From: Coriobacteriaceae bacterium
GTDB taxonomy: Bacteria > Actinomycetota > Coriobacteriia > Coriobacteriales > QAMH01
Direction: 5' to 3'
Length of the DNA stretch: 6,047 bases
Assembly: GCA_004553405.1 (NCBI GenBank)
Contig: SFLO01000081.1
Coordinates: 1-6,047, forward strand
This document shows, in pieces, positions 5,615-6,047 of this stretch; positions within the stretch are counted from its first letter, which is position 1, and the number at the start of each line of letters is the position of its first letter. The notes under the pieces were generated by a model. It searched no databases, had not been told where the DNA came from, and was given only the letters and a program-made list of their open reading frames with translations. The position numbers and the translations under genes are program-made.

Positions 5615-6047
5615 CTAGAGGCCTGCTGCAGCGCGCAGCTGCTCGACGCGATTGGTCTCCTCCCAGGGGAAGCCCTCGCGGCCGAAGTGGCCGTAGGCGG
5701 CCGTCTTGCGGTAGATGGGGCGGCGCAGGCGCAGGTCGCGGATGATGGCGCCGGGGCGCAGGTCGAAGCACTGCTCGACGGCGGCGACGATGACGTCCTT
5801 GTCGACCTTCTCCGTGCCGAAGGTCTCGACCATGAGGCTCAGGGGCCTAGCCACGCCGATGGCGTAGGCGATCTGAACCTCGCACTTGTCTGCCAGGCCG
5901 GCGGCAACCACGTTCTTGGCAACCCAGCGGGCGGCGTAGGCGCCGCTGCGGTCGACCTTGGTGCAGTCCTTGCCAGAGAAGGCACCGCCACCGTGGCGGC
6001 CCATGCCGCCGTAGGTGTCGACGATGATCTTGCGGCCGGTGAGGCCG
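5615..6047 (-). CDS. metK: S-adenosylmethionine synthetase, C-terminal part (cut by window edge)
   Basis: MetK makes S-adenosylmethionine from methionine and ATP in the cytosol. The last 143 codons or so are visible, entering in frame at 6046 with [14 protein letters not shown]. Next come the glycine-rich phosphate-binding loop [10 protein letters not shown], the [12 protein letters not shown] segment with conserved Lys, Asp and Arg around the active site, [21 protein letters not shown], and the C-terminal [28 protein letters not shown]. All are typical of bacterial MetK. Minor differences from the commonest sequence are MGRHGGG (usually MARHGGG) and [10 protein letters not shown] (usually GKDPTKVDRS). 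The N-terminal part, roughly 240 residues, and any promoter or SAM-responsive leader lie beyond the right edge. priA begins 12 nt after the TAG stop, so the two are probably cotranscribed. Confidence 0.97.
   Translation of the reverse strand, partial: GLTGRKIIVDTYGGMGRHGGGAFSGKDCTKVDRSGAYAARWVAKNVVAAGLADKCEVQIAYAIGVARPLSLMVETFGTEKVDKDVIVAAVEQCFDLRPGAIIRDLRLRRPIYRKTAAYGHFGREGFPWEETNRVEQLRAAAGL

Noticed and set aside
1..6047. CRISPR array, mobile element, tRNA/rRNA, toxin-antitoxin or defence genes
   Set aside because: No spaced direct repeats, transposase motifs, terminal inverted repeats or RNA-gene signatures were seen. The window is almost fully occupied by housekeeping genes, and no gap exceeds about 140 nt.

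Overview
The window is a high-GC (mid-60s % by eye) chromosomal housekeeping segment. Every recognisable gene lies on the minus strand, so transcription runs from the high coordinates to the low ones. The protein families point to a high-GC Gram-positive. A SecD with a long basic N-terminal extension and an aberrant TM4 signature (GLSADSSILIMECF) suggests the Coriobacteriia (Olsenella/Collinsella/Atopobiaceae-like). That assignment rests on remembered family features and is moderate in confidence.

In transcription order: (1) the C-terminal part of metK (S-adenosylmethionine synthetase), cut by the right window edge; (2) priA (primosomal replication-restart helicase), 12 nt downstream of metK, broken into three reading-frame blocks; (3) a short intergenic region with a good candidate promoter and a structured leader; (4) rplS (ribosomal protein L19); (5) rnhB (ribonuclease HII), starting at or just after the rplS stop, with two hairpins at the junction; (6) a 140-nt AT-rich gap carrying a 13-bp hairpin upstream of secD; (7) secD; (8) the first 127 codons of secF, cut by the left edge and translationally coupled to secD.

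Functionally these are core genes: methyl-donor synthesis (metK), replication restart (priA), translation (rplS), ribonucleotide and R-loop removal (rnhB), and the SecDF proton-driven motor of protein export. I saw no mobile element, CRISPR array, tRNA, rRNA or defence system, and no convincing undescribed multi-gene system.

The main anomaly is priA. Two separate lesions, near 5113-5118 and 4658, shift the frame and also appear to remove sequence; the second removes most of the Walker B (DEEH) motif. The two shifts cancel, so the C-terminal block returns to the starting frame. This is either real decay of a core gene or a sequencing/assembly fault. Secondary points of interest are the near-perfect 15-bp hairpin in the 5' part of rnhB, the hairpin upstream of secD, and the roughly 148-residue Ala/Lys/Arg/Glu-rich cytoplasmic extension of SecD.
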